A stretch of 64,000 nucleotides of DNA, taken from Tolypeutes matacus. Lineage: Eukaryota > Chordata > Mammalia > Cingulata > Chlamyphoridae. The notes under the pieces were generated by a model, which saw only the letters and a program-made list of their open reading frames with translations, did not search any database and was not told where the DNA came from. Made by a program: the position numbers and the translations under genes. Every line of letters starts with the position of its first letter. Within the stretch, counting starts at the first letter, position 1. The stretch is taken from positions 140,979-204,978 of the forward strand of contig JAKSZT010039576.1 in the NCBI GenBank assembly GCA_026826555.1, written 5' to 3'. This document shows positions 1 to 10,262 of the stretch, in pieces.

Positions 1-645
1 GAACTTGAACAAATGTAAGTCACTATTGCAAGGTTTTAAGAATACAGTATTACATGGCAAAAATATAAGTAATGTAACTTATGGACTACAGTTAATAATA
101 TTGTAATATTGTTGCATCCAAGACCAAGACAGTACTATATAGATACTAAAAGTCAACAGTAGGGGGAATAATGTAGTGTGTGTTTTTTCCTTTTGTAGTA
201 ATGAAAGCATTCCAATATTGATTGATGTGATGACAGCACAAGTCTGTTATGAAAGTGGGAGTCACTGAATGTACACTTTGGAAGGATTATACAAAGCACA
301 AGACTGTATAACACACAGCAAACCCTGTGGTGGATGATGGACTGTGGTTAACAGTACAAATATGAGAATGTTCTCTCATAAACTATAACAAATGTACAAT
401 AGTAATCCATGGTATTAATAATAGGATGTTTTATGGGAAAATACACCAAATATAAGCTATGGTCTATAGTTAGCAGTAATATTTTGATGATGTTTTTTCA
501 TCATTTGTAACAAATGTTCCACAACAAGGCAAGATGTTTGTGGTGCGGTATGGGAATCCCGCATGCTATGCTGTTATGCTTCATTGTTTTGTAAACTCGC
601 AACTTCTTTAATTTTAAAAAAAGAAGTATTTATTTCCATTTAATC
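1..645 (+). mobile_element. L1 3' UTR (short, 'type A'), 5'-truncated by the window edge
   Basis: Non-coding tail of an L1 LINE. The phrases 'tggactgtggttaacag', 'ctcataaactataacaaatg' and 'ccaaatataagctatgg' recur in the same order downstream of an L1 ORF2 near 51.1-51.6 kb and in reverse near 56.0-56.9 kb. The copy ends around 'taattttaaaaaaagaag' (about 610-640). No coding potential. I call this tail type A to separate it from the longer type B tail found elsewhere in the window. Confidence 0.7.
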
Positions 646-1423
646 ATCAGGGATAATTCACTCAGTTCTATTTTAATTTGCCTGAATAAGAGCTCAAGAG
701 TGTTTTCAGAATACTTTAATTACCAGTGTTCCCACTCAGCTTCGCTACATTATGAGCCTAACACTATTCTGGATAAACAGGAGTGAGTACAGTGACTCCT
801 CATTGTCCGACTTCTAGTTCTGGCTAGTTTCCTCCTTTCCTCTAAGTAAAATGGAGAGTAGGCATCTCTCTTTGCATCTTAATTCCATGTCCTTGTCATT
901 TTTCTCTGTACTCCAAATGCACAAAATGCCTCACTCAAGTGGAGCACACACACTGGGTTGAAAGAAGATGAGGGTTTTGTAAGAAGTTATTCATACAGTG
1001 CCCTTAGAATGCTGGGAGTCTGACCAAATGAAGGGAAAGGAACAGAGAGTGGGAACCCTCTTCACATCAATTCAAGTGAGAGGGTCTTCAAGACCCCACC
1101 AGTGTCAAGTGTTCCTGTTTTGCAATAAGTCTGTCCAGGGTTGTGGGGTGACACCAGGAGCCCGGGATGCAGGGAGCAAGCTCCGCCTCCTCCTGCCCTC
1201 TTCCGCTCTAGGAAACAATTGTAACTTCATCACAGTAACCAATGTTTTGTCCATTTCCTGTTGTTCTTGGAGACCACAGCCAGTCTCAGAACAAGATCAG
1301 AGATTCCTTGGGATTTGAGAACCTCCCTGCGTTAGGCCCCTGACTCCAGGCAGCCCCCAACCCCAAATGCTAAGAACCAAATTAGCCTCACCTTCTCCAA
1401 GAAAGGAGAGCCGGGTCAGTCTC
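646..1423. other. No gene recognised; possible 5' UTR of the following retrocopy at its right end
   Basis: Mostly unremarkable single-copy-looking sequence. The last 100 bases or so before 1424 may be 5' UTR carried by the Y-box retrocopy, but I cannot place its 5' boundary. An open frame at 998-1318 shows no family resemblance. Confidence 0.4.
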
Positions 1424-2570
1424 ATGAGTGAAGCAGGAAAGGCCACCTCCACGAAAGCGACCTTCTCAGCCTCCCCCCCAAACTGCTTCAAAGCACCTGG
1501 TGTCCTTGTCTGGTGGAGACCCGCTCTGGGGCCTTGTCACAGGCAACCTCAGCGAGGACACATTTCCTAAGGCCACCGTGGCCGCAGGCGCCAAAGAAAA
1601 TGTGCCTAAGATGGTCATCGCTAAAAGAGTGCGAGGCACTGTCAAGTGGTTTAACGTGCAGAATGGGTACGGTTTCATCAGTAGGCATGATACCCAGGAA
1701 GATGTATTCGTTCACCAGACAGCCATCACTAGGAACAACCCTCCCAAGTACGAACGTAGCGTAGGCGACGGCGAGACGGTCAGTTCGACGTGGGGCAGGA
1801 CGAGCATGGCACCGAGGCCGCCAACGTGACTGGCCCTGCAGGCGCCCCTGTGGAAGGTAACGGCTATGCAGTTCACCGCCCACGCTTCCGACGGGGCTCC
1901 CACATCTGCCGCCACTCACCCCTGCACGGGAGCCAGGACGCAGAAGTTGAAGAAGCCAAGGATGAACACAACGTTGGCAAGTGTTTTGCCCCGCGTTTCG
2001 CCGCGGCCCAGGGCCGTCGGCTTCACCGCCCTAGCTGTCCCCACTATCAGCGACTGCGGTGCTTCCCGCCCTACGGCACTGTCCCTGCTTTAAACTGCTG
2101 TCCTTGTCCCCATCGACCATCAGCCGGTTGGTTTGGGCTTCCCATCTGCCTAGTCCCATTCAGGCTCCCCAACTGGCCGGTCCGGCACGGGTCTCAGGGC
2201 CAGAGGACTCGTCAAGGCGGCGAACAGGCCCCAACTATTTGCTGAGTCGTCCAAGGGGCCGAGGTACCGATCGTGGTCCAAGACCTTCCCCTGGTGCCTC
2301 CAAGGGGCTGGCGGCTGAGGATAAGGAGAGCAGGCATGGTGCCAAGGTGCCACAGCACATACTCTGGTTCCAGCCACTTCAGCTACTCGCGCCGCCTCCC
2401 ACAGCTGGAGGCTGTGCTACAGGCCCAAAACCTGGAGAGAAGAGAGAGCAAGATACTGAAGGGGCCTGCGGAGATCCCCTCTCCTGTAGTTGTGGCTTTG
2501 AAGTTCAGTTGCTTCTGAAGTGGAGAAAGTCCTTCCAGCAGATATCCCCTATGCCTCTCAGGCTGAGTAA
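1424..2570 (+). pseudogene. YBX3: Processed pseudogene of a Y-box cold-shock protein, best match YBX3
   Basis: YBX3 binds single-stranded nucleic acid, packages and represses mRNA and acts at Y-box promoters. The copy starts with ATG and reads [11 protein letters not shown], as I recall for the YBX3 N-terminus. The cold-shock domain follows at about 1612-1780, with RNP1 ([12 protein letters not shown]) and RNP2 (DVFVHQTAI) intact. Later pieces are recognisable only by changing frame: [15 protein letters not shown] near 1815-1860, an RFPPY-like stretch near 2045-2075, and AEDKES near 2313-2330. A terminal gct-gag-taa sits at 2562-2570. The span of about 1,147 bp fits a protein near 372 residues with no introns, so it is a retrocopy. 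The frame breaks between the N-terminus and the domain (a C-run at 1472-1478 is a candidate) and again near 1780. No function expected; YBX1 is a less good match at the N-terminus. Confidence 0.85.
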
Positions 2571-3045
2571 GATCCTGCCTCACTCCTCAGGGGCTCCCTG
2601 GTCAGGGCTAAAAGTGACATCCCCTTGGGGAGATGATGCCCTACACTGCAATGCCCTCCTCATGTTTTATTAGATTTTTGTCCTGAGAAATATACTTGCC
2701 CCAGCCTACCAAGTTTTGATGATAAGCTATAAAATCTGTTTATTTCTAAATTCCCTATTACCATCTACCTTGATAGTTTAAATTAAAACAAAACAGAAAC
2801 ACCTCTGAATCTATGGTTTTGGAATCTGATCAGGAACACAGCTGTTTCCCAAGGTGAATTAGTTTAACTACTTTTAGGGAAGAATTTTTTTTTTTAATTT
2901 TCAATAGATACTATAAAATTTAAAAGGCGTATAGGTGACTGAGGAAACATAAAGATTGTCTACTAAATATTATCTGACATTCCTGTTTGATATTACTCAC
3001 TGGAATGTTCAGTTTGACAATAAATCATTTCATGTTACCACTCTT
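2571..3045 (+). other. Probable 3' UTR of the Y-box retrocopy
   Basis: AT-rich non-coding sequence directly after the pseudogene stop. It ends near an AATAAA signal at about 3021-3026. No poly(A) tail remains after it, so either the tail has decayed or the copy ends elsewhere. The boundary is a guess from the signal. Confidence 0.4.
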
Positions 3046-3294
3046 GTTTAAATTTTGTTTCTTAAGCCTCCCAGCACATTATTGTATTGAGATAGTCTTC
3101 TTTCAGCTTTGTGTCAGAACTAGTTTTAGCAAACAACATAGCTTCTGCTCTTTTTGTAAGACATGAATTTTAACCTAATTTTAGACCTACAGTTATAATT
3201 TCTCAGGATATTCTGAAGGATTAGCATGCTTGGGACAGAATAATTGTCCAGAGTTTTCTTTTTTTTTTTCTTTATTAGCACTCTAAAAACTTTC

Positions 3295-3375
3295 TTTTTA
3301 TGCATTTTAAAAATAAAATTGTATTGAAATATATCATTTATATATGAACATACATAAACAATAAGTGTGAAGATG
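3295..3375 (-). mobile_element. Short antisense L1 tail fragment
   Basis: The stretch 'attgaaatatatcattta' with 'gaacatacataaacaa' matches, in reverse, the L1 tail at about 51630-51680. A pyrimidine run (about 3256-3280) lies beside it. Too short to classify further. Confidence 0.4.
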
Positions 3376-3446
3376 GGCAAGTGTTGGATTCGTCTGGGTT
3401 CTTGTCTCTGTTGCATAAATGAATTTAAGAACACATCAGGAACTTG

Positions 3447-4928
3447 AGCACGAAGATGGCATTGGTGTAGGAGGGCGCACACTGCAAGCTCCCAGAGCAA
3501 GGCGGATTGGGGACGGGGTCCTGCCCGGGGGTCTGTGCTGTGCACGTGTGGAGTGAGAAGCTTGGGACATCTATCTGCGCAGATCGGCGGCGTGGACCGA
3601 ACGGTGGAGATTCGTGAGTTTTGAGGCTGCCGGTGGAGGTTGGCACAGGCGGCTGAGCCCCGCGGTTACGGAAATAAAAAATAAAACGGCCATTTGGAGC
3701 TGCGGGCGGGGGCAAAAAAGTTTTATTTTCTGGGGAGCTGGCTGCCTGGCGCCCCTTGGACCTTGTGTGAGCAGAGCAAACAAGCTAGTCAGCACCCGGT
3801 GAACCGGAGGGGGGATTTTGGTCGGGCAATGCAGCTGATCTCCCTAGCCACCCAGGGATAAGACCTGGGCCGCTGCGGAGCCAGGAGGAAGGGACACTTC
3901 CCAAAGAAGGGAGGGTTCGGTTGGAAGACAGGGAAGGATATTTTATATTTTTAGACATCGATCTGGCTGCCTGCACCGCCCCATAGCTTTGGGGAGCAGA
4001 TAAGCCAAACTGAAGCAGCACCAGGCTGAGAGCAGACGCGAATCTGCACTCAAACTGATTTACTGAGCAGCCCGGTGACGCTGGAGCTCGGCGCCAGAAG
4101 GGGCGGAATCCGAGGTCTTTAGCAATCACTGACTAACATCAGAGTTTCAGCTGACCTGGGGAGCCCGGAAAGAGGAACGTGCTTGATTAATTTCCACGGG
4201 CCCAGCTAGGGTCCCTTCCGTAAGGGGGTTGGTCTAGAAGAGGAATTATTTTGGGTCCTGCATTTGGCTAAAAAAAAAAAAAAAAAAAAAAGTGAGGTCA
4301 CCTCAACAATTGAAAAATAAATTCTTTTTAATTTAGTTTAATAGCTAAAAGCTGCTTAAGGACCTGCATATAGAACCCTGTGGGGAAATTCATTGATAAA
4401 CACAAGTAGGCAGGAAGGATCCACGTGGACCCTAGGGGAATCATTGACCCCCCTTGTTTCCTTTTTCTTTTTTCTTTTTTTCTTTTTTTTTTTTTATTTT
4501 TTATTAGTATTAACTTTTTCCTTTCAGACCTTTCTCTACTATTTCTCTACCTCCTCATAATTCTAGCCTTCTAAATCACTATATATATATATTCCTCCAT
4601 TTGTTTTCCCAGTCCATTATAGGAACTCCATATTTTTTCCTAGTACTCTACACTGCCTACACAAGTTAAATATTCATCTCATTGAGTCTCATTTTGCCCC
4701 TCTTCTAACTTTTATCAACATTTCTATTATCCTTCTGCCTTCCTTACATCTTTTGATTCCTCTGGCCCTAACCTTTTGCCTTCAAGGGAACATAGAAAGA
4801 AGTAAGGAAATAAAATAAGAAGAAAAACTGCCAAAGAGAAAACTTAACTCACACGCAGAACCAACAGCTAAATAAAATTCTAGAGCATAGAGAAAAGCTA
4901 ATCAACTGAACAAACCCATCAAGATAAT
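3447..4928 (+). promoter_or_regulatory. 5' UTR/promoter of a young full-length L1
   Basis: GC-rich leader, with many CpGs, in front of an intact L1 ORF1. It opens near 'acgaagatggcattgg', which contains the AAGATGGC core used as a YY1 site at the 5' end of many mammalian L1s. Layout: GC-rich part 3447-4260, an A-run at 4271-4291, a pyrimidine-rich part at about 4440-4560, then an A-rich stretch into the start codon. The order GC-rich, pyrimidine tract, ORF1 is the same as in the L1 at 34.5 kb, although the GC-rich halves do not look alike. The start is inferred from the YY1-like motif; its left target duplication cannot be checked because the 3' end is lost in the gap. Confidence 0.65.
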
Positions 4929-5909
4929 ATGATGACCAGAGGGCAACAGAAAAATACAAATGACTCTGAAAAACTGGAAAACATGGACCAGTCCAGTGCA
5001 CAAAATAAAAACCAGGAAGCAATGCAGTACATCGAACAACTAATCAAAGCTATCCAAACAAATATCATGGACCAACTTAAAGAACTGAAGGAAGAGATTA
5101 AGGATATAAAGAAGACACTGGGAGAACATACTGAAAAAATAACTAACACACCTAAAAAGGTAATGGATATGATGGCGAACAAAGACACAAGTCAAGAAAT
5201 GAAAAAGACACTGGACTCACATGGCAGCAGAATTGAACAGGCAGAGGAAAGAATTAGTGATATGAAAGACAATACAGTTGAAATCATAGAGATTGTAGAA
5301 AAGATAGACAAAAAGATAGAAAAAATCCAGTATGGTCTCAGGGAATTAACCGATAATGCAAGACGCACAAACATACGCATTATGGGCATCCCAGAAGGAG
5401 AAGAGAAGGGAAAGGGAACAGAAGGAGTGTTGAAGGAAGTTATGGCTGAAAACTTCCCAACTCTATTGAGAGAGATGGATGTGCAGATACAGGAAGCACA
5501 GCGCACCCCAAATAGTATAAATCCCAACAGGCCAACTCCAAGACATATACTTGTCAAACTGTCCAATGCTCAAGACAAAGAGAAAATACTCAAGGCAGCA
5601 AGAGAAAAGAGAACCATCACATACAAGGGAAGCACAATAAGATTAAGTGCTGATTTCTCAGCTGAAACCATGGAGGCAAGAAGACAGTGGTATGACATAG
5701 TCAAAACACTAAAAGAAAAAACCTTCCAGCCACGAATTCTCTATCCAGCAAAATTGGCATTCAAAAATGATGGAGAGTTCAAAATATTCACAGATAAACA
5801 GCAATTAAGAGAGTATGTCAAGAAGAAACCAGCACTTCAAGAAATACTAAAGGAATCTCTACAAATTGAAAGGAAAAAACAAAGGAGAGAGAGTTGGAGG
5901 AGAGTTTAA
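4929..5909 (+). CDS. L1 ORF1: L1 ORF1 protein (ORF1p), complete
   Basis: Nucleic-acid chaperone that trimerises on L1 RNA and is needed for L1 retrotransposition; acts in cytoplasmic L1 particles. The 326-residue frame has no stop or shift. Residues about 30-140 are a heptad-rich coiled coil (KELKEEIKDIKKTLGEH). About 145-240 is the RRM-like domain, including NIRIMGIPEGEEKGKGTEG and RHILVKLSNAQDKEKIL. About 245-310 is the C-terminal domain with RRQWYDIVKTLKEKTFQPRI and YPAKLAF. Length is near the human ORF1p (338). Two consecutive ATGs (4929, 4932) are possible starts; the second gives MTRGQQK, closer to MPRHQQK in two other copies here. ORF2 follows after a 64-base spacer. This is the only complete L1 frame in the window, so the copy is young. 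Confidence 0.92.
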   Translation: MMTRGQQKNTNDSEKLENMDQSSAQNKNQEAMQYIEQLIKAIQTNIMDQLKELKEEIKDIKKTLGEHTEKITNTPKKVMDMMANKDTSQEMKKTLDSHGSRIEQAEERISDMKDNTVEIIEIVEKIDKKIEKIQYGLRELTDNARRTNIRIMGIPEGEEKGKGTEGVLKEVMAENFPTLLREMDVQIQEAQRTPNSINPNRPTPRHILVKLSNAQDKEKILKAAREKRTITYKGSTIRLSADFSAETMEARRQWYDIVKTLKEKTFQPRILYPAKLAFKNDGEFKIFTDKQQLREYVKKKPALQEILKESLQIERKKQRRESWRRV

Positions 5910-5973
5910 AAACAACTGAAAACTCAAAAAGAGAAACAAAACAACATATGACATACATTAACCCAAAGAAAAA

Positions 5974-6317
5974 ATGACTGAAGTAAGAAATTCGTTACGA
6001 GTAATAACACTGAATGTTAATGGATTAAATTCACCAATCAAAAGACACAGATTGGCAGAATGGATAAGAAAATATGATCCATCTATATGCTGTCTACAAG
6101 AAACCCACCTTCGGCCCAGGGATTCAAGGAGGCTGAAAGTGAATGGCTGGAAAACCATTTTACAAGCTAACAATAGCCAAAAAAGGGCAGGAGTAGCTAT
6201 TCTAATATCAGACAAAATAGACTTTAAATGCAAAACTATTGTAAGAGACAAAGATGGACACTACATATTAGTAAAAGGAGTAATCTCTCAAGAAGAGAGA
6301 ACAATCATCAACATTTA
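5974..6317 (+). CDS. L1 ORF2: L1 ORF2 protein, N-terminal endonuclease part, cut by an assembly gap
   Basis: Start of the L1 endonuclease/reverse transcriptase polyprotein. About 115 codons are open up to the run of N. The apurinic-type endonuclease residues visible are Asn14 in ITLNVNGLNSP and Glu43 in CLQETHL, at the same positions as in human L1 ORF2p. The rest of the endonuclease, the RT and the C-terminal domain are not in the assembly: the sequence right of the gap is a different, minus-strand L1. The frame starts at ATG in 'aaaaaatgactgaag', 64 bases after ORF1, as usual for a bicistronic L1. Whether the whole ORF2 is intact cannot be told. Confidence 0.88.
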
Positions 6318-6417
6318 NNNNNNNNNNNNNNNNNNNNNNNNNNNNNNNNNNNNNNNNNNNNNNNNNNNNNNNNNNNNNNNNNNNNNNNNNNNNNNNNNNN
6401 NNNNNNNNNNNNNNNNN
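6318..6417. other. Assembly gap (100 N)
   Basis: Exactly 100 N, a conventional placeholder for unknown length. It separates plus-strand L1 ORF2 from minus-strand L1 ORF1 sequence, so at least several kilobases of L1 could be missing. Confidence 0.98.
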
Positions 6418-6618
6418 TTTTTTTCCATTCTTTTCTCACTCGGTTCTCCTTTCTTTCCAAGTTAAGATGCTCTGTGTTTTAATTTGCTTGTTCTTTCCTC
6501 AGCCTTTTCAAATCTGCTGTTATACTCCTCTACTGTATTTTTAATCTTATCCATTATGTTACCCATTCTCACAAGATTTGTTACTTTTCTTTGCATGCTT
6601 TCTATTTTCATATGAAAA
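6418..6618 (-). mobile_element. Old L1 ORF1 fragment (middle of ORF1), minus strand
   Basis: Read on the minus strand, this encodes a coiled-coil stretch related to the ORF1 copies elsewhere in the window (…SRFEKAEERTS…, compare SRFEQAEERNS in the copy at 36 kb). It is degenerate. It looks like the continuation of the ORF1 N-terminal piece at 10263-10545, from which it is separated by two younger L1 fragments. Confidence 0.65.
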
Positions 6619-8535
6619 TTTTATTTCTAAAGATGTTTTACATTAGAGAATTTACATTGAAAGTATAGGGGATTCCCATATAACCCGCCCCTTCCCCCTC
6701 CCTCTCAAATTTTCCCCTATTAATAACATCTTAAATTAGTTTGGTATATTTGTTACACTTGGTGAACTAATGTTGAAGCATCGATACTAACCATGGTCAA
6801 TATTTTACATTATGGTTTACACCTTGTACAGTACAATTTTATAGGTTTTGCCAAAATGTATAATGGCCTGTATCCATCATTGCAATATCATGCAGAATCA
6901 TTCCTATGACTTACAAATGCCCTATATTCCACATATTCTTCCCTCACCCTCCCCTCAGAACCTCTGGTAACCACTATCTTTATGTCAATGTTACAAGTTC
7001 TTCGGTTATTACAGTAATAAGTCAATTTGAGTCCATGGTTGCATTTCCCCCTCATGTTTGTTCATTCCTCAACCTTGAGCATTCTGTGATGGTGATGTCT
7101 GCTTTACTTCAGACTGAGAGAGGACTTAGATTTTATGGGGCAGATGAAAGAAATTATTTTGCTTGCAGTTGTAGATACTCTTTGCTTTTTGGGATGGGGA
7201 TTGTCTATCATCATTTTGTTAGTTGTCCTGGGGGAGTCTGATGAACTGGAGACTAGTGCTCACTGCAATTCTGCTGAGATTCAGAGCTCACCAACATATG
7301 AACAGACTGAAGATTTAAGTCCAAGGGACAAATACATAATGGGTATAGTGCTAATTATAAATTCAAATAAAAGGAGTAGAACAATCAGGGGTAGAGAAAT
7401 TATCAATGAGCCTAACTCTGTGACAGTGGGAAAATAGGTTATCTTATTACCAAGGTAAGGCCCTCTTACAAGTTGCTGATTTAATCCCAGGTTGTTTGCC
7501 TTGATTATAGGGTCCAGATATCTCTAGAGCCCTTGGGAGCACCTCTATTTAAGGTTTTCTTTACTGTGGCAGTTAGTGAGATCTGCCTGGGACATGCATA
7601 AGCATAACTTCTGAAATGACCTCTGGACTCACTTTGAAACATCTTAACCATAAAAACTCTTTTGTATTTGATTTTCCCCCTTTTGCTCAAGGTCTTTTTT
7701 CCAAATGCATCACTGGTTGGCACTTGAAGATATTTCCTTTGTACCAGGGAGTCTCATCCATGGGAGTCATGTCCTACTCCAGGGAGAAGGTAGTTTATTT
7801 GCTGAGTTTGGCTTAGTGAGAGGCCACATTTGAGTAACAAGGAGTTTTTCAGGAGGTAACTCATAGGAAATAGATATTATTAGGCTAAGTTTCAATTTTA
7901 CAAGAATAAGGTTCATAAGTGCAAGCATTAATATCTGGGGCTTGGCATATTTGTCTGTTTTCTTTTATTAGTCACTGCCTATGTACTGTAGAGATTCTTG
8001 CCTCTCTATTTGAGAATGTATCATGACTCCCCACGATGGGATTTTTAATATTTTGTTGTTTATTGTGTAGGTTTGCTCCCATGAGAAAACACCCTATGAA
8101 CACATGCACACATTCATATTCCAGAGGGTTGCTCAAGGTGCACCATTCCCCACACATCCCCCCAACACTTGACACCCAACACCATTAACTCTCCCCTGCC
8201 ATAGTTGCCAAAAGAATACTCCCACAATTTTATACTCAACCACAGTTTTCTATCTCCCCAGAGTTCACCTGTTCCTTCCTCTCCCCTTCCCCAATCTCTC
8301 TCAATAACCAATAGCACACCCCAACCCCACTCACATTCACTTCAATATCATTGACCTCATTCACATCGCTGCACCACCATTATCCCAGTCCACTGCCAAA
8401 CTCCCCCATCCACCTTATCATAGATTGTGCCAAGATTGAGCATTGGCTCAACACTCTTTGCTCTTTTTCTATGTCTTGGTAAACTATCTTCCAGACTCTA
8501 CCTCTGTGTGTATGTTCAATATGCTTACTTCATAT
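6619..8535 (-). mobile_element. L1 long 3' UTR ('type B'), minus strand
   Basis: Begins at the 3' end with 'ttttatttctaaagatg' and runs through landmarks shared with the other type B tails: 'ggattcccatat', 'ttggtatatttgttac', 'ttttataggttttg', 'cctcagaacctctgg' and 'gggagtcatgtcc'. The same order, in sense, follows ORF2 at 41.5-43.3 kb. About 1.9 kb long and non-coding. Confidence 0.8.
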
Positions 8536-9775
8536 CAGTGAGATCACACATTTGTCCTTTAGTGACTGGCTTACTCACCATAAGATCTTTGAGAGTCATC
8601 CATTTTTTCAATGTGTCAATACTTTATTCATTCTTACAGCTGAATAATATCCCATCATATGTGTATACCACATTTTGTTTATCCATTCATCCATTGGTGG
8701 ACACTTGGGTTGCTTCTAAATTTTGGGACTTGTAAATAATGCCTTGATGAATTTTTTTTTTTCATATATGTATTCACTTCCTTGCTTTCAATTCCTCTGG
8801 GTATATTTCTCATAGTAGGATTGCCAGATCATATCACGATTCTATACTTACCTTCTTAAGGAACTGCCAAACCATCCTCCACAGTGACTGCACTGCTCTA
8901 CATTCCCACCAGCAGTGGACAAGTGTTCCTACTCCTCCACAAACTTTCCAACTCTTGTCATTTTCTGTTTTTTTTTTTTTTTTAATAACAGCCAGTCTAA
9001 TAGTTATAAGATGATATCTCATTGTAATTTTGATTTGCATATCCTTAATAGCTAGTGATGTTGAACATCTTTTCATGTGCTTTTTAGCCATTTCTATTTC
9101 CTTTTTGTAAAAGTGTCTATTCAAATCTGTTGCCCATTTCTTAAATGCATTGTTTGCCTCTTTATTTTGAGGATGTAAAATTTTTTCTATATGCTGGATA
9201 TTAAGACTTTATCAGATAGGTGATTACCAAATATTTTCTCCCCTTGAGTAGGCTGTCTTTTCACTTTCTTGACAAACTCCTTTGAAATGTAAAAGTTATT
9301 AATTTTTGAGGAGGTCTCATTAATATATTTTTTTCTTTCATTGCTTGCAAATTGAGTATGTAGTTCATGCAATCATTTCGTACTATCAGATCTCATACAT
9401 GCTTCTCTACATTATCTTCTAAGAGCTTTATGGTATTGACTCTTACATTTAGGCTTCTGATCCATCTTGAGATAATGTTTTGTATAGTGGGTGAGCTAGT
9501 GATCCTTTTACATTCTTTTTTGATATTGATATCCCATTCTCACAGCACCATTTTTGAAGAGACTATTCTGTCCCAATTGAGTGGGCTTGGTGGCCTTGTT
9601 GAATATCAGTTTGCCATAAATGCATGGGTGCATATCTGAACTCTCAGTTCAGTTCCATTGGTTAGTATGTCTGTCCTTGCACTAATACCATGGAGTTTGA
9701 CCACTGTAGCTTTGCAGTATCTTTGCATGGTTTCAAACTCTTGTTTTCATACATGGTCTTTTCTTGAATATACTT
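8536..9775 (-). pseudogene. L1 ORF2: L1 ORF2 C-terminal fragment, minus strand
   Basis: Minus-strand translation gives the C-terminal part of L1 ORF2, for example VGTLVHCWWECRAVQSLWRM near 8890-8945 (the conserved WWEC motif). Frames are interrupted. With 6619-8535 it forms one 5'-truncated L1 of about 3.1 kb. Confidence 0.8.
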
Positions 9776-10262
9776 AATTTTTTAAAAGATATTTAGATTA
9801 CATAAATGTTACATAAAAAATATAGGAGATTCCCATATGCCCTGTTCTTTAGCCTTCCCACATTTTCCCACATTAACAACATTCTTCATTAGTGTGGTAC
9901 ATTTGTTACAATTGATTAACACATTTTGGATCATTGCCACTAAGCATGGATTATAGTTTACAATGTAGTGTACACTCTCTCCCACATAATTTTCTTAGTT
10001 ATGACAAGATATATAATGACTTGTATCTGTCATTGCAATGTCATTCAGGACAATTTCCAAGTCCCAAAAATGGCCCCATATTACACATATTTTTCCCTCT
10101 TCCTGCCCTCAGAACTTCCAGTGGCCTCTGCCTCCACATCAATGATAAAAGATCTTCCATTGCTAGAACCGCATTAAGTCTATAGTAGAATAACAGTCAG
10201 TCTACTCTAGTCCATCGTTCATTCCCCATTCCTGAGGGTTCTGGGATGGTGATGCCCACTCT
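9776..10262 (-). mobile_element. L1 type B 3' UTR fragment, minus strand
   Basis: A second, separate tail starts at about 'tttaaaagatatttag' and repeats the landmarks 'ggagattcccatatgccc', 'gtggtacatttgttac' and 'ctgccctcagaacttcc'. It stops within the 3' UTR near 'ggtgatgcccactctg', so it is a severely 5'-truncated L1. Confidence 0.75.

Noticed and set aside
998..1318. 106-codon frame upstream of the Y-box copy
   Set aside because: No resemblance to a known family and no supporting signal; likely chance.
1297..1919. Minus-strand frames opposite the Y-box pseudogene
   Set aside because: Shadows of the GC-rich retrocopy; no family resemblance.
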